Shown here in pieces: positions 54,537 to 63,592 of a DNA stretch of 64,000 nt. Position 1 is the first letter of the stretch. Each line of letters begins with the position of its first letter. This DNA comes from Amycolatopsis nalaikhensis. GTDB taxonomy: Bacteria > Actinomycetota > Actinomycetes > Mycobacteriales > Pseudonocardiaceae. The notes under the pieces are model-generated. The model saw nothing but the letters and a program-made list of their open reading frames with translations, was not told the DNA's origin and made no database searches. The stretch is from positions 2,487,501 through 2,551,500 of the forward strand of contig NZ_CP127173.1 in the NCBI RefSeq assembly GCF_030264295.1, read 5' to 3'. Made by a program: the position numbers and the translations under genes.

Positions 54537-55466
54537 TCACTCGCTTTCCCGGACCAGCTGCCGCATCCCGTCTTCGACGGTGATCTGCGGCTCCCAGCCC
54601 AGCACCTCGCGGGCACGGGTGATGTCCGCGGCCCGGCGCGAAACCAGCACGTCACGCTCGTTGAACAGCGGCTCGACGTCGACGCCGACGGCCTCGATGA
54701 GGATCTTCGCCAGCGCGGCGATCGACGTGTCGATGCCGGTGCCGATGTTGATCGGCAGGTTCGCCTGCTCCGACTCGAGCGCCGCGACGACGGCCCGCGC
54801 GAGGTCGGTGACGTGCACGAAGTCCATCGACTGGTCGCCGCGGCCGTCGATCACCGGCGGCTGGCCGGCGCGCAGGCGCTGGATGAAGTGGTTGATCACC
54901 GACGTGTAGTAGGCCTCGATCTTCTGGCCCGGGCCGTACACGTTGAAGAACCGCAGCGCGTTCCAGGACAGGCCCTTGGTGCGCTCGTAGAAGCCGAGCA
55001 GGTCCTCGCCCGCGCGCTTCGAGATGCAGTACGGCGTGAGCGGCTTCAGCTCGTCGTCCTCGTGCATCGGCAGCCGCTTCGGGTCGCCGTAGACCGACGC
55101 GGTCGAGGCGAACACCAGGCGCTCGACGCCCTCGTCCGCGGCCGCGGCGAAGACGTTGTGGTTGCCGGTCATGTTGATGTCGATCGACTCGTGCGGGTCG
55201 GCGATCGACTTGTTGATCGACACCGTCGCGAAGTGGATGACGTGCGTGCAGCCGCGCATCGCCTCGCGGACCGCGCCGCCGTAGCGGACGTCCTTCTCGA
55301 CGAGCTCGACCTTGCCGGTCGCGACGAACTCGTTGACGCGGGCCCGGTCGCCGCGCGTCATGTTGTCGAAGATCCGGACCGTGTAGCCACCCTCGATCAG
55401 CAGCGGGATGACGTGCGCGGCGATGAACCCGCCGCCCCCGGTGAACAGCACCTTCTTGTCGGACAC
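54537..55466 (-). CDS. NAD-dependent nucleotide-sugar epimerase/dehydratase
   Basis: 309-residue extended SDR. Rossmann VLFTGGGGFIAAHVIPLLIE, catalytic ASTASVYGD and YCISKRAGED (Tyr-x-x-x-Lys), RFFNVYGPGQ and SMDFVHVTDLARAVV. Similar to UDP-glucose 4-epimerase-like or dTDP-sugar epimerases; the product feeds the neighbouring aminotransferase or GT. GTG at 55466 with ribosome binding site GAGGAG. Fits the operon order aminotransferase, epimerase, GT4, acyltransferase. Confidence 0.9.
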   Translation of the reverse strand: MSDKKVLFTGGGGFIAAHVIPLLIEGGYTVRIFDNMTRGDRARVNEFVATGKVELVEKDVRYGGAVREAMRGCTHVIHFATVSINKSIADPHESIDINMTGNHNVFAAAADEGVERLVFASTASVYGDPKRLPMHEDDELKPLTPYCISKRAGEDLLGFYERTKGLSWNALRFFNVYGPGQKIEAYYTSVINHFIQRLRAGQPPVIDGRGDQSMDFVHVTDLARAVVAALESEQANLPINIGTGIDTSIAALAKILIEAVGVDVEPLFNERDVLVSRRAADITRAREVLGWEPQITVEDGMRQLVRESE

Positions 55467-55489
55467 CAATTTCTCCTCGGTCGGCACTT

Positions 55490-56620
55490 TCAGGACAGGG
55501 ACAGCACGGCTTCGCGCACGACCTCGCCGACGCGCGTCACTTCCGCGTCGGTGAGGTTGGCGTGCATCGGGATGGCCAGCTGACGCGCGAACGCGTCGGC
55601 CGAGACGGGCAGGGGCGCCTGCGGGCCGTAGATCGGCTGCAGGTGCGAGGCGTACGTGCCGAAGTTGCACTGGACGCCCTGTTCACGGATGCGCAGCGCG
55701 AGCGTGTCGCGGCTGACCTCCGGCGCGACCGTGAGCAGGTAGGCCTGCCACGGGTGCTCGCGGTCGGGCAGCTCGACCGGCACGGTCAGCGCGTCGACGT
55801 CGGCGAAGGCCTCGTGGTAGCGCTTCGCGACCGACCGGCGGGCCGAGAGCAGGTCCGGCAGGCGGTCGAGCTGGACGTTCATGATCGCGGCCTGGATGTC
55901 CGAGAGCCGGAAGTTGTAGCCGAGCTCGTGGAACTCCGGGATCGGCAGCGTGTTCGAGCCTTCGCGGCTGATCGCCGGCTCGATGCCGTAGGTGTGCAGC
56001 TTGCGGGCGTGCGCGATGAGGTCCTCGCGGTCGGAGACCAGCGCGCCGCCCTCACCGGCGGTGATGCCCTTGCGGCCGTGGAAGGAGAACGCGGCGAGGT
56101 CGGCGAGGCTGCCCGCCGGGCGCGTCCGGTACGTCGCGCCCGCGGCGCAGGCGGCGTCCTCGAACAGCCAGAGGCCGTGCTTGTCGGCGATCGCCCGGTA
56201 CTCGTCGAAGTCGCCGGGCTGGCCCGCGACGTCGACGGCGAGGATGCCGACCGTCTTCGGTGTGATCAGGGCCTCGACGTGGGCCGGGTCGGCGCTGAAG
56301 ACGTCCGGGCGGATGTCGGCGAACACCGGCTTCGCGCCGGCCTGCACGACTGCGTGGCCGGTGGCCGGGAACGTGTAGTCGCCGACGATCACCTCGTCGC
56401 CGGGCCGCACCCCCAGCACCTTGAGGCCGAGGAAGAGCGCCGAGCCGCAGTTCGCGGTGGTCAGCGCGTGCGCGGTGCCGGTCACCTTGGCGAACCGCTC
56501 TTCGAAACGCCGGCACGCCGGGCCGGCACCGGCCAGCCAGCCGGACCGGAAGACCTCGGCGACGGCGGCGAGCTCTTCCTCACCGACGGTCGGCTGGCCA
56601 AGGGCGATGCTGTCGGACAT
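55490..56620 (-). CDS. DegT/DnrJ-family sugar aminotransferase
   Basis: 376 residues, third DegT-family enzyme in the window. PLP lysine in FSFHGRKGITAGEGG; TTANCGSALFLGLKVLGVRP and EDAACAAGATYR are cofactor-binding. Here the residues before the lysine are HGR, unlike the FPTK and YATK of the other two, so the substrates probably differ. Ribosome binding site GGGAGAGG. Heads the operon; diverges from the AfsR-type regulator with a 126-base shared promoter space. Confidence 0.9.
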   Translation of the reverse strand: MSDSIALGQPTVGEEELAAVAEVFRSGWLAGAGPACRRFEERFAKVTGTAHALTTANCGSALFLGLKVLGVRPGDEVIVGDYTFPATGHAVVQAGAKPVFADIRPDVFSADPAHVEALITPKTVGILAVDVAGQPGDFDEYRAIADKHGLWLFEDAACAAGATYRTRPAGSLADLAAFSFHGRKGITAGEGGALVSDREDLIAHARKLHTYGIEPAISREGSNTLPIPEFHELGYNFRLSDIQAAIMNVQLDRLPDLLSARRSVAKRYHEAFADVDALTVPVELPDREHPWQAYLLTVAPEVSRDTLALRIREQGVQCNFGTYASHLQPIYGPQAPLPVSADAFARQLAIPMHANLTDAEVTRVGEVVREAVLSLS

Positions 56621-56746
56621 ACCTCTCCCATTGCGTGGGGACCCGCCGAAGTGTATAGACGCCCGCGCAGCTCCTTCACAGGCCCACGCCGTAGTCCACT
56701 TTCGAGTGAAACTTTCCCAGGTCGGCGGAAGTTCTAGGCTGGGCCC

Positions 56747-59700
56747 ATGCGATTCGGGGTGCTGGGGGCCGTCGCCGCGTGGCACCCGGACGGCGGGCAG
56801 GTGGCGGTGGGCGGCCCGCGGTCACGGGCCTTGCTGGCGCTGCTCGCGCTGGAGGCCGGGCGGTTCGTCCCGGCCGAGCGGCTCATCGACGGCATGTACG
56901 GCGAGTACCCACCCGACGGCGCGGCCAACGCGCTGCAGTCGCAGGTGTCGCGGTTGCGGACGGCGTTGAAGGACCTGGCACCGGTCGAGTTCACCGCGGC
57001 CGGGTACCGGCTGGTCGTCGAACCGGACGAAGTGGACGTTCTCGCGTTCGAGCGGCTCGCGCGTGAAGGCCGCGCGCTCCTGAAGAACGGCGAGCACGCG
57101 AAGGCGGCGCGAGTGCTCGGCGACGCTCTGGCGTTGTGGCGCGGGCCCGCGTTCGCCGACCTGCCGGACTTCGCCGCCCGGGCCGCCCGGCTCGAGGAGC
57201 TGCGCGCGGACGCCGTGGACGACCACGTCGAGGCCCGGCTGGCCCTCGGGCAGGCCGGGGACGTCCTCGACGAGCTGCGCGAGACGGTCGCCGCGCAGCC
57301 ACTGCGGGAACGGCCGCGTGCGCAGCTGGTCCGCGCGCTGGCGGCCGCGGACCGGCCGGCTGACGCGCTCGCCGCGTTCGAAGACGCCCGCCGCGTCCTG
57401 GCCGACGAGCTGGGCGCCGACCCCGGCCCGGAGCTGGCCGAAGCCCACCTCGCCGTGCTCCGCGGTGAGGGTGAGAAGCCCGTGCTCTCCGCGCCGCCCG
57501 CGCAGCTGACCAGCTTCGTCGGCCGCGACGCCGAGCTGCGGCAGGTGGCCGACCTGCTGGAACGCGGCAGGCTCGTCACGCTCACCGGGCCGGGCGGCAC
57601 CGGCAAGACGCGGCTGGCCGTCGAAGCCGCCACCGCGGCCGGGGACGTCGCGTTCGTCGAGCTGGCGCCGCACGGCGGCGACGGGATCGCGGGTGCGGTG
57701 CTGGCCGCGCTCGGCCTGCGCGAAGGCTCGCGCGGCGGCCCTCAGGACCCGGCCGAGCGGCTGATCTCGGCGTTGCGCGACCGCTCGGTGCTGCTCGTGC
57801 TCGACAACTGCGAGCACGTCGTCGACGTCGCGGCCCGGCTGGTCGCGCGGCTGCTCGCCGCGTGCCCCGGCCTGCGGGTGCTGGCCACCAGCCGCGAGCC
57901 GCTCGGCATCACCGGCGAGCAGCTGGCGCCGGTGCCGCGGCTGGCTGTCCCACCGCCGGGGACGCCCGCCGCGGAGGCCTCGGCGTACCCAGCCGTCCGG
58001 CTGTTCGCCGACCGGGCGGCCGCGAGCGACCCCGCGTTCGTCCTCGACGACGACACGGTCGGCGACGTCCAGCACCTCTGCGCCGCCCTCGACGGCCTGC
58101 CGCTGGCGCTGGAGCTGGCCGCGGCCCGCGTCCGGAGCCTGGCCGTCGGCGAGATCGCGGTCCGGCTCGACGACCGGTTCCGGCTGCTCGCCCGCGGCAG
58201 CCGGACGGCCGAGGAGCGGCACCGCTCGCTGCGCGGCGTCGTCGAGTGGAGCTGGGACCTGCTCGGCGAGGACGAACGCGAGCTGGCCCGCCGCCTGGCG
58301 GTCTTCCCGGGCGGCGTGACGCTCGCCGCGGCGGCCGAGGTCTGCGGCGCGGACCCGGACCTGCTGCTCGAACTGGCGGACAAGTCGCTGGTCGAGGCGG
58401 CCGGCGGCCGGTTCCGGATGCTGGAGACGATCCGCGCGTTCGGCGCGGAGAAGCTCGCGGAGGCGGGCGAGACCGAGCGGTTCCACCGCGCGCACGCCGA
58501 GTACTTCCTGCGGTTCGCCGAGGAAGCCGACCCGATGCTGCGCACCGCGGACCAGCTGGACTGGCTGGCCCGGATCGACGCCGAGTACGACAACGTCCTG
58601 GCCGCGTTGCGCTGGGCGACCGACCACGACGTCGCGCTCGCCCTGCGGCTGGTGCCGCTGCTGGCGATGTACTGGTGGATGCGCGGGCGCCGGTTCGAAG
58701 GCGCCGGGCTTTCGCTGGCCGTCGTCTCGCGGACGACGCCGGAGCTGCGCGAGGAGTACGTCGAGGAGTTCCTGGTGTGCGTGCTCGGCGCGCTGGCGGG
58801 GTCGCCGCACGAGTCGCTGGAGCAGTACCTGCCGCTGGTCCGGCGGTACGCGGTGGACGGCGACTGGTCGCCGCGGAACCCGATGCTGGTGATGCTGCTC
58901 GGCGTCGTCGTGGGCCCGCCCGGCGACGACGACGAGCTGCTCGGCCGCGGCGAGGGCCTGCTGGCGGCCGGTGACGCCTGGGGCTGGGCGCTCCTGCCGA
59001 CCGGCATGGGCCTGCGGGCGATGATGACCGGCGACCTGGCCGGCGCCGAGGAAGGCCTGCGCGAGGGTGCGGCGCAGTTCCGCGCGCTCGGCGAGCGGTG
59101 GGGCCTGTCGATGGCCCTGGACCACCTGTCGCAGCTGCTGACCTGGCGCGGTGAGCACGACGCCGCCGTCCCGTTGATGGACGAGGCACTGGCCCTGATG
59201 CACGAGCTCGGCGCGACGGACGACGCGGCGGACCTGATCTGCCGCCGCGCGTGGACGCGCCTGCTCTCGGGCGACCGGGCGGGGGCCCGCGCGGACTACG
59301 AGCTGGCGGCGGCGACGGCCCGCCGCACGGGGATGCCGGAGACGCGCGCGGCGGCGGACGTCGGCTTGGCGAACCTCGCGCGCCTGTCCGGTGACCTCGA
59401 CACCGCCCGCGAGTGGTGCGAGCGGGCCCTGACGAAGTGCCCGGGCGGCTCGTTCGCGGCGGAGACCGTCCGCGCGATGGCGCTGATCTCGCTGGGCTGG
59501 CTGGCCGTGGCCGAAGGACGGCCCGAGGAGGCGGCCGGGCTGCACCGCTCGGCCTTGCTGACCGGACGGCAGTGGCACGCGGGTGACGTCGTGGCGTTCG
59601 CCCTCGAGGGCTTGGCCGGGGTCGTGCCGCCGGGCCAGGCGGCCACGCTGCTGGGCGCGGCGGCGGGCGTGCGGGGGACGTCGATCGCGGGCGACCCGGA

Positions 59701-59824
59701 CGTCTCGTCGGTGCGGGCCCGCGTGCGGGAGTCCTTGGGCGCGGACGGTTTCGAGCGGGCCTACGCGACCGGGCTGGCGATGAACACGCAGAAGGCGCTG
59801 ACCACGGCCGGGCTGGCGGACTGA
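56747..59824 (+). CDS. AfsR/SARP-type BTAD transcriptional regulator with NB-ARC and TPR
   Basis: 1025 residues. N-terminal winged helix (about 1-90; FGVLGAVAAWHPDGGQVAVG, then AANALQSQVSRLRTALKDL), BTAD domain (95-240; ALWRGPAFADLPDFAARAAR), NB-ARC ATPase (250-560) with Walker A TGPGGTGKTRLAVE (279-292) and Walker B VLLVLDNCEHV, then a Leu/Ala-rich TPR-like region to the end (LGWLAVAEGRPEEAAGLHRS). Typical activator of secondary-metabolite or envelope genes. Divergent from the second sugar operon, so it may control it; inference from position. Confidence 0.93.
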   Translation: MRFGVLGAVAAWHPDGGQVAVGGPRSRALLALLALEAGRFVPAERLIDGMYGEYPPDGAANALQSQVSRLRTALKDLAPVEFTAAGYRLVVEPDEVDVLAFERLAREGRALLKNGEHAKAARVLGDALALWRGPAFADLPDFAARAARLEELRADAVDDHVEARLALGQAGDVLDELRETVAAQPLRERPRAQLVRALAAADRPADALAAFEDARRVLADELGADPGPELAEAHLAVLRGEGEKPVLSAPPAQLTSFVGRDAELRQVADLLERGRLVTLTGPGGTGKTRLAVEAATAAGDVAFVELAPHGGDGIAGAVLAALGLREGSRGGPQDPAERLISALRDRSVLLVLDNCEHVVDVAARLVARLLAACPGLRVLATSREPLGITGEQLAPVPRLAVPPPGTPAAEASAYPAVRLFADRAAASDPAFVLDDDTVGDVQHLCAALDGLPLALELAAARVRSLAVGEIAVRLDDRFRLLARGSRTAEERHRSLRGVVEWSWDLLGEDERELARRLAVFPGGVTLAAAAEVCGADPDLLLELADKSLVEAAGGRFRMLETIRAFGAEKLAEAGETERFHRAHAEYFLRFAEEADPMLRTADQLDWLARIDAEYDNVLAALRWATDHDVALALRLVPLLAMYWWMRGRRFEGAGLSLAVVSRTTPELREEYVEEFLVCVLGALAGSPHESLEQYLPLVRRYAVDGDWSPRNPMLVMLLGVVVGPPGDDDELLGRGEGLLAAGDAWGWALLPTGMGLRAMMTGDLAGAEEGLREGAAQFRALGERWGLSMALDHLSQLLTWRGEHDAAVPLMDEALALMHELGATDDAADLICRRAWTRLLSGDRAGARADYELAAATARRTGMPETRAAADVGLANLARLSGDLDTAREWCERALTKCPGGSFAAETVRAMALISLGWLAVAEGRPEEAAGLHRSALLTGRQWHAGDVVAFALEGLAGVVPPGQAATLLGAAAGVRGTSIAGDPDVSSVRARVRESLGADGFERAYATGLAMNTQKALTTAGLAD

Positions 59825-59867
59825 CCGCCTCACCTGGCCCTTCCCCGCTCGCGTAGCCTGGTCGATC

Positions 59868-61055
59868 GTGCGCAACGTCGTAGTCGTCGGGGGCGGGATC
59901 GTCGGTCTGGCCGTGGCCTGGGAGCTGACCAGGCGCGGGCTGGACGTCACGGTGCTGGAGAAGGAATCCCGCTGGGCCGCCCACCAGACCGGGCACAACT
60001 CGAACGTCGTCCACGCCGGGCTCTACTACAAGCCCGGCTCGTTCAAGGCGCGGATGTCGGTGGCGGGCAACCGGTCCATCGTGGACTTCGCGCGCCAGTA
60101 CGGCGTGCCGGTCGAGGTGTGCGGGAAGCTCGTCGTCGCCACCGACGAGAAGGAGATCCCGGCGCTGAACACGCTCGCCGAGCGCGCCGAAGCCAACGGC
60201 GTCCCGGCGAAGAAGATCACCCCCGCCGAAGCGCGCGAGTACGAGCCCGAGGTCGCCTGCGTCGCCGCCCTGCGCGTCGAATCCACCGGGATCATCGACT
60301 TCCCCGGCGTCTGCGCCGCGCTCGTCCGGCTGCTCGACGAAGCCGGCGTCGACCTCCGGCTGAACAGCCCCGCGCTGGCGATCCGCGCCGGCGCCAACGG
60401 CGGCGTCGAGGTGGCCACCGGCGACGACGTCGTCCGCGCGGACGCGCTGGTGAACTGCGCGGGCCTGCACTCCGACCGCGTCGCGCGGCTGGCCGGGCTG
60501 ACGCCGTCGGCGAAGATCGTGCCGTTCCGCGGCGAGTACTACGAGCTCAAGCCCGAACGCCGCGGCCTGGTCAAGGGCCTGATCTACCCGGTGCCGGACC
60601 CGACGCTGCCGTTCCTCGGCGTGCACCTCACGCGGATGCTCGACGGCAGTGTCCACGCCGGACCCAACGCCGTGCTCGCGTTGCGCCGCGAGGGTTACGG
60701 CTGGGGCGACTTCTCCGCGAAGGACGTCGCCGAAGTGGCGGCCTTCCCCGGCATCTGGCGGCTGGCGAAGAAGTACGCGTTCCCGACCGGGCTCGACGAG
60801 GTCCGGCGCTCGTTCTCGAAGAAGCGGTTCGCCGCGAGCCTCGCCCGGCTCGTCCCGGCTGTCACCGAGGACGACATCGTCCGCCACGGCTCGGGCGTGC
60901 GGGCCCAGGCGATGCGCCGCGACGGCTCCCTCGTCGACGACTTCCTCATCGAGACCGCGCGCGACCAGGTGCACGTCCTGAACGCGCCGTCACCGGCCGC
61001 GACGAGCGCGCTGGAGATCGCGCGCCACATCGCCGACCAGGTGGCGGAAGGCTAG
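59868..61055 (+). CDS. lhgO: L-2-hydroxyglutarate oxidase family FAD enzyme
   Basis: 395 residues, DAO-type FAD-dependent oxidase. FAD motif VVVGGGIVGLAVAWELTRRG; GHNSNVVHAGLYYKPGS is the family's signature segment; ALVNCAGLHSDRVARLAG and KIVPFRGEYYEL follow, and the C-terminus HVLNAPSPAATSALEIARHI fits LhgO. It oxidises L-2-hydroxyglutarate to 2-oxoglutarate, a metabolite-repair step. GTG start at 59868. The stop shares CTAG (61052-61055) with the convergent lipoprotein gene. Confidence 0.92.
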   Translation: MRNVVVVGGGIVGLAVAWELTRRGLDVTVLEKESRWAAHQTGHNSNVVHAGLYYKPGSFKARMSVAGNRSIVDFARQYGVPVEVCGKLVVATDEKEIPALNTLAERAEANGVPAKKITPAEAREYEPEVACVAALRVESTGIIDFPGVCAALVRLLDEAGVDLRLNSPALAIRAGANGGVEVATGDDVVRADALVNCAGLHSDRVARLAGLTPSAKIVPFRGEYYELKPERRGLVKGLIYPVPDPTLPFLGVHLTRMLDGSVHAGPNAVLALRREGYGWGDFSAKDVAEVAAFPGIWRLAKKYAFPTGLDEVRRSFSKKRFAASLARLVPAVTEDDIVRHGSGVRAQAMRRDGSLVDDFLIETARDQVHVLNAPSPAATSALEIARHIADQVAEG

Positions 61056-62053
61056 GACGGCAGGTTCGGCGTCACCAGCGGCAGGCCCTGCTTGACCAGG
61101 TCGCACGTCTTGGTGTCGTCGCCGATGAACCCGCTGACCACCTGCACGGACGACGTCTCGGTGATCGGCAGGACCGCGCCGCACGTCACCCGCAGGCCAC
61201 CCATGTTCGGGTAGACGCCCCACTTTTTGCCGCCGACGTCGACGGTCTCGGCCGGCGCGACGCCGTTCACGCCCGGCCACTTGGCCGCCGGCGTGCTCGG
61301 GCCGAACCAGACCTCGAACGCCTTCTGGCCGTCGTCGCCGTCGGTGTCGTCCCACAGGCAGTAGGACGCGTTCGGCACCGAGGAAGAGTTGTCCTTCTCG
61401 CCGGTCGGCGAGATGTTCTTCAGCTGCGCCACCTGCTCCGGCTTCAGCATCGCGCACGGGTCGGCCGACAGCAGCGGCCCGCCCGGCTCCGGCTTCGCCG
61501 ACGTCGACGGCGTGATCGGCGGCGCGTCCTGCCCGCCCGGCAGGTGCGCGGCGGCCTGCGGGATCGCCTGTTTCGCCAGCTCACAGGACTTGTCGAGGCT
61601 GGTGGTGGAGACGCCGACGTAGGCGAACGAGTCGTCTCCGAGCAGCGCGTAGAACGTGCAGTCGTCGGGCAGGATCGAGGCGTACTGCGTCCAGCTGAAC
61701 CCGGCGATCTGCTGCGGCGAGGACTTCGCGACGGCACCGGCGATGTACTCGTTGAAGTCGATCCCGCTGGCGAGCCCGATGTTGAGGACGGCCGACGGCT
61801 CGACGTCGTCCTTCGAGTTCCAGAGGCACATCGGCGGCTGGAGCCGCTCCTTGTCCTCCGGCACCGAGCGGCCCGGCGACTCGTAGCCGAGCGCGTCGAC
61901 CTGGTTCTGGTCGAGCAGCGTGCAGGCGTCGACGGTGGTGACGACCGGCCCCTGCCCCGGCACCGGCGACGCCGACCCGCCGACGGTGACCGTGCAACCG
62001 GTCACCACGGTCGCCGCCGCCAGTGCCGCCGCGGCCTGCCACTTCATGCGCAT
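61052..62053 (-). CDS. Lipoprotein with two DUF3558-like domains
   Basis: 333 residues: signal KWQAAAALAAATVVTGC with the lipobox VTGC, then two tandem copies of the DUF3558-type domain, starting at VDACTLLDQNQVDALGYESP (about residue 41) and ADPCAMLKPEQVAQLKNISP (about 198), separated by a Pro/Ser linker. Each has the expected paired cysteines (PPMCLWNSKD; ASYCLWDDTD). Surface-anchored; function unknown. Either of the ATGs at 62053 and 62047 could be the start. Confidence 0.88.
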   Translation of the reverse strand: MRMKWQAAAALAAATVVTGCTVTVGGSASPVPGQGPVVTTVDACTLLDQNQVDALGYESPGRSVPEDKERLQPPMCLWNSKDDVEPSAVLNIGLASGIDFNEYIAGAVAKSSPQQIAGFSWTQYASILPDDCTFYALLGDDSFAYVGVSTTSLDKSCELAKQAIPQAAAHLPGGQDAPPITPSTSAKPEPGGPLLSADPCAMLKPEQVAQLKNISPTGEKDNSSSVPNASYCLWDDTDGDDGQKAFEVWFGPSTPAAKWPGVNGVAPAETVDVGGKKWGVYPNMGGLRVTCGAVLPITETSSVQVVSGFIGDDTKTCDLVKQGLPLVTPNLPS

Positions 62054-62082
62054 TGATCCTCCCGTTCGGCCCGGACACTACT

Positions 62083-62173
62083 TGAGGCTTGTTCTGGTTA
62101 GACCGGCGCAACGCAGCGCGCGGCGAACTGACCAGCAGTTACCTTGCGCCGGGCGACGGCAGAACAAGCCTCA
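62083..62173. repeat. Nested inverted repeats between serS and the lipoprotein
   Basis: Outer perfect 13-bp arms TGAGGCTTGTTCT (62083-62095) and complement (62161-62173), an inner perfect 9-bp pair CCGGCGCAA (62103-62111) and TTGCGCCGG (62144-62152), and a short stem AACTG/CAGTT (62126-62130/62136-62140). The pieces nest in one structure of about 90 bases in the 157-base space between serS and the lipoprotein gene, both on the reverse strand. It could be a structured 5' leader, a terminator or a small mobile-element remnant. Confidence 0.55.
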
Positions 62174-62210
62174 TTTGGACGAACGGCGGAGCACCGGGGA
62201 TCCGCCCGAT

Positions 62211-63473
62211 TCAGCGAGGCGTGAGGACTTCCTTGCCGCCGACGAACGGCCGCAGCGCCTCGGGCACGCGCACCGAGCCGTCCTCCTGCTGGTGGTTCTC
62301 GACGATCGCGACGATCCACCGGGTGGTGGCCAGCGTGCCGTTGAGCGTCGCGGCGATCTGCGGCTTGCCGTTCTCGTCGCGGTAGCGGATCGAGAGGCGG
62401 CGGGCCTGGAACGTCGTGCAGTTGGACGTCGAGGTCAGCTCGCGGTAGGTGTCCTGGGTCGGGATCCACGCCTCGCAGTCGAACTTGCGGTGCGCGGACG
62501 TGCCGAGGTCGCCGGTCGCGGTGTCGATGACCCGGTAGGGCACCTCGATCTTGGCGAGCATCTGCTCTTCCCAGCCGAGCAGCTTGGCGTGCTCCGCCTC
62601 GGCCTCGCCGGGCTTGGCGTAGACGAACATCTCCACCTTGTCGAACTGGTGGACGCGGATGATGCCGCGGGTGTCCTTGCCGTACGACCCGGCCTCGCGC
62701 CGGTAGCACGACGACCAGCCCGCGTAGCGCTTCGAGCCGTCGTTGAGGTCGAGGATCTCGTCGGAATGGAAGCCGGCGAGCGGCACCTCCGACGTCCCGA
62801 CGAGGTACAGGTCGTCTTCCTCGAGGTGGTAGATCTCGCTCGAGTGCGAGCCGAGGAAGCCGGTGCCGGCCATGACCTCGGGGCGCACCAGCGACGGCGT
62901 GATCATCGGCGTGAAGCCGTTCTCGAGCGCCTGCGCGATGGCCATGTTCAGCAGGCCGAGCTGCAGCTGCGCGCCGATCCCGGTGAGGAAGTAGAACCGC
63001 GAGCCCGACACCTTGGCGCCGCGTTCCATGTCGACGCCGCCGAGGGCTTCGAGCAGCTCGAGGTGGTCGCGCGGGGTGAAGTCGAACTTCGTCGGCTCGC
63101 CGACGTGCTTGAGCACGGTGAAGTCGTCCTCGCCGCCGACCGGGGCGTCCGGGTGCACGAGGTTCGGCAGGGTGCGGAAGAGCGTGTCGAACTCTTCGGA
63201 AGCGGTGTTCTGCTCGGCCTCGGCGGCCTTGACCTGCGCGGCGAGCTCCTTGGCGGTGGCCAGCAGCTGCTGCTTCTCCTCCGGCGGCGCCTTCGGGATC
63301 TGCTTGCCCAGGAGCTTCTGCTCGTTGCGCAGCTTGTCGGCGGCCGCGATCGAAGACCGGCGCCGGGAGTCGAGGGAGAGCAGCTTGTCGACCACTCCCT
63401 CGTCTTCACCACGGGCGCGCTGCGACGCGCGCACGGCTTCCGGGTCTTCGCGCAGAGTCCTGGGGTCAATCAC
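62211..63473 (-). CDS. serS: Seryl-tRNA synthetase
   Basis: Class II aminoacyl-tRNA synthetase charging tRNA-Ser. 420 residues. N-terminal coiled-coil arm (about 30-105; [20 protein letters not shown] onward), class II motif 2 in [20 protein letters not shown] and motif 3 in [20 protein letters not shown], both intact. Start codon ATG at 63473. Downstream lies the nested inverted repeat at 62083-62173. In M. tuberculosis serS is also in the same extended cell-wall region. Confidence 0.97.
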   Translation of the reverse strand: MIDPRTLREDPEAVRASQRARGEDEGVVDKLLSLDSRRRSSIAAADKLRNEQKLLGKQIPKAPPEEKQQLLATAKELAAQVKAAEAEQNTASEEFDTLFRTLPNLVHPDAPVGGEDDFTVLKHVGEPTKFDFTPRDHLELLEALGGVDMERGAKVSGSRFYFLTGIGAQLQLGLLNMAIAQALENGFTPMITPSLVRPEVMAGTGFLGSHSSEIYHLEEDDLYLVGTSEVPLAGFHSDEILDLNDGSKRYAGWSSCYRREAGSYGKDTRGIIRVHQFDKVEMFVYAKPGEAEAEHAKLLGWEEQMLAKIEVPYRVIDTATGDLGTSAHRKFDCEAWIPTQDTYRELTSTSNCTTFQARRLSIRYRDENGKPQIAATLNGTLATTRWIVAIVENHQQEDGSVRVPEALRPFVGGKEVLTPR

Positions 63474-63592
63474 GGGTCAGAGGGTAGTCCGTACAGACTG
63501 TGCGTCCCTACTGGGTTATCCCGACAGTCTGATCGTTGAAGCGCTGTTCACGGCGTCCTCATACTCCAGGGAAACCTTGAGGAGGCGCCCCG

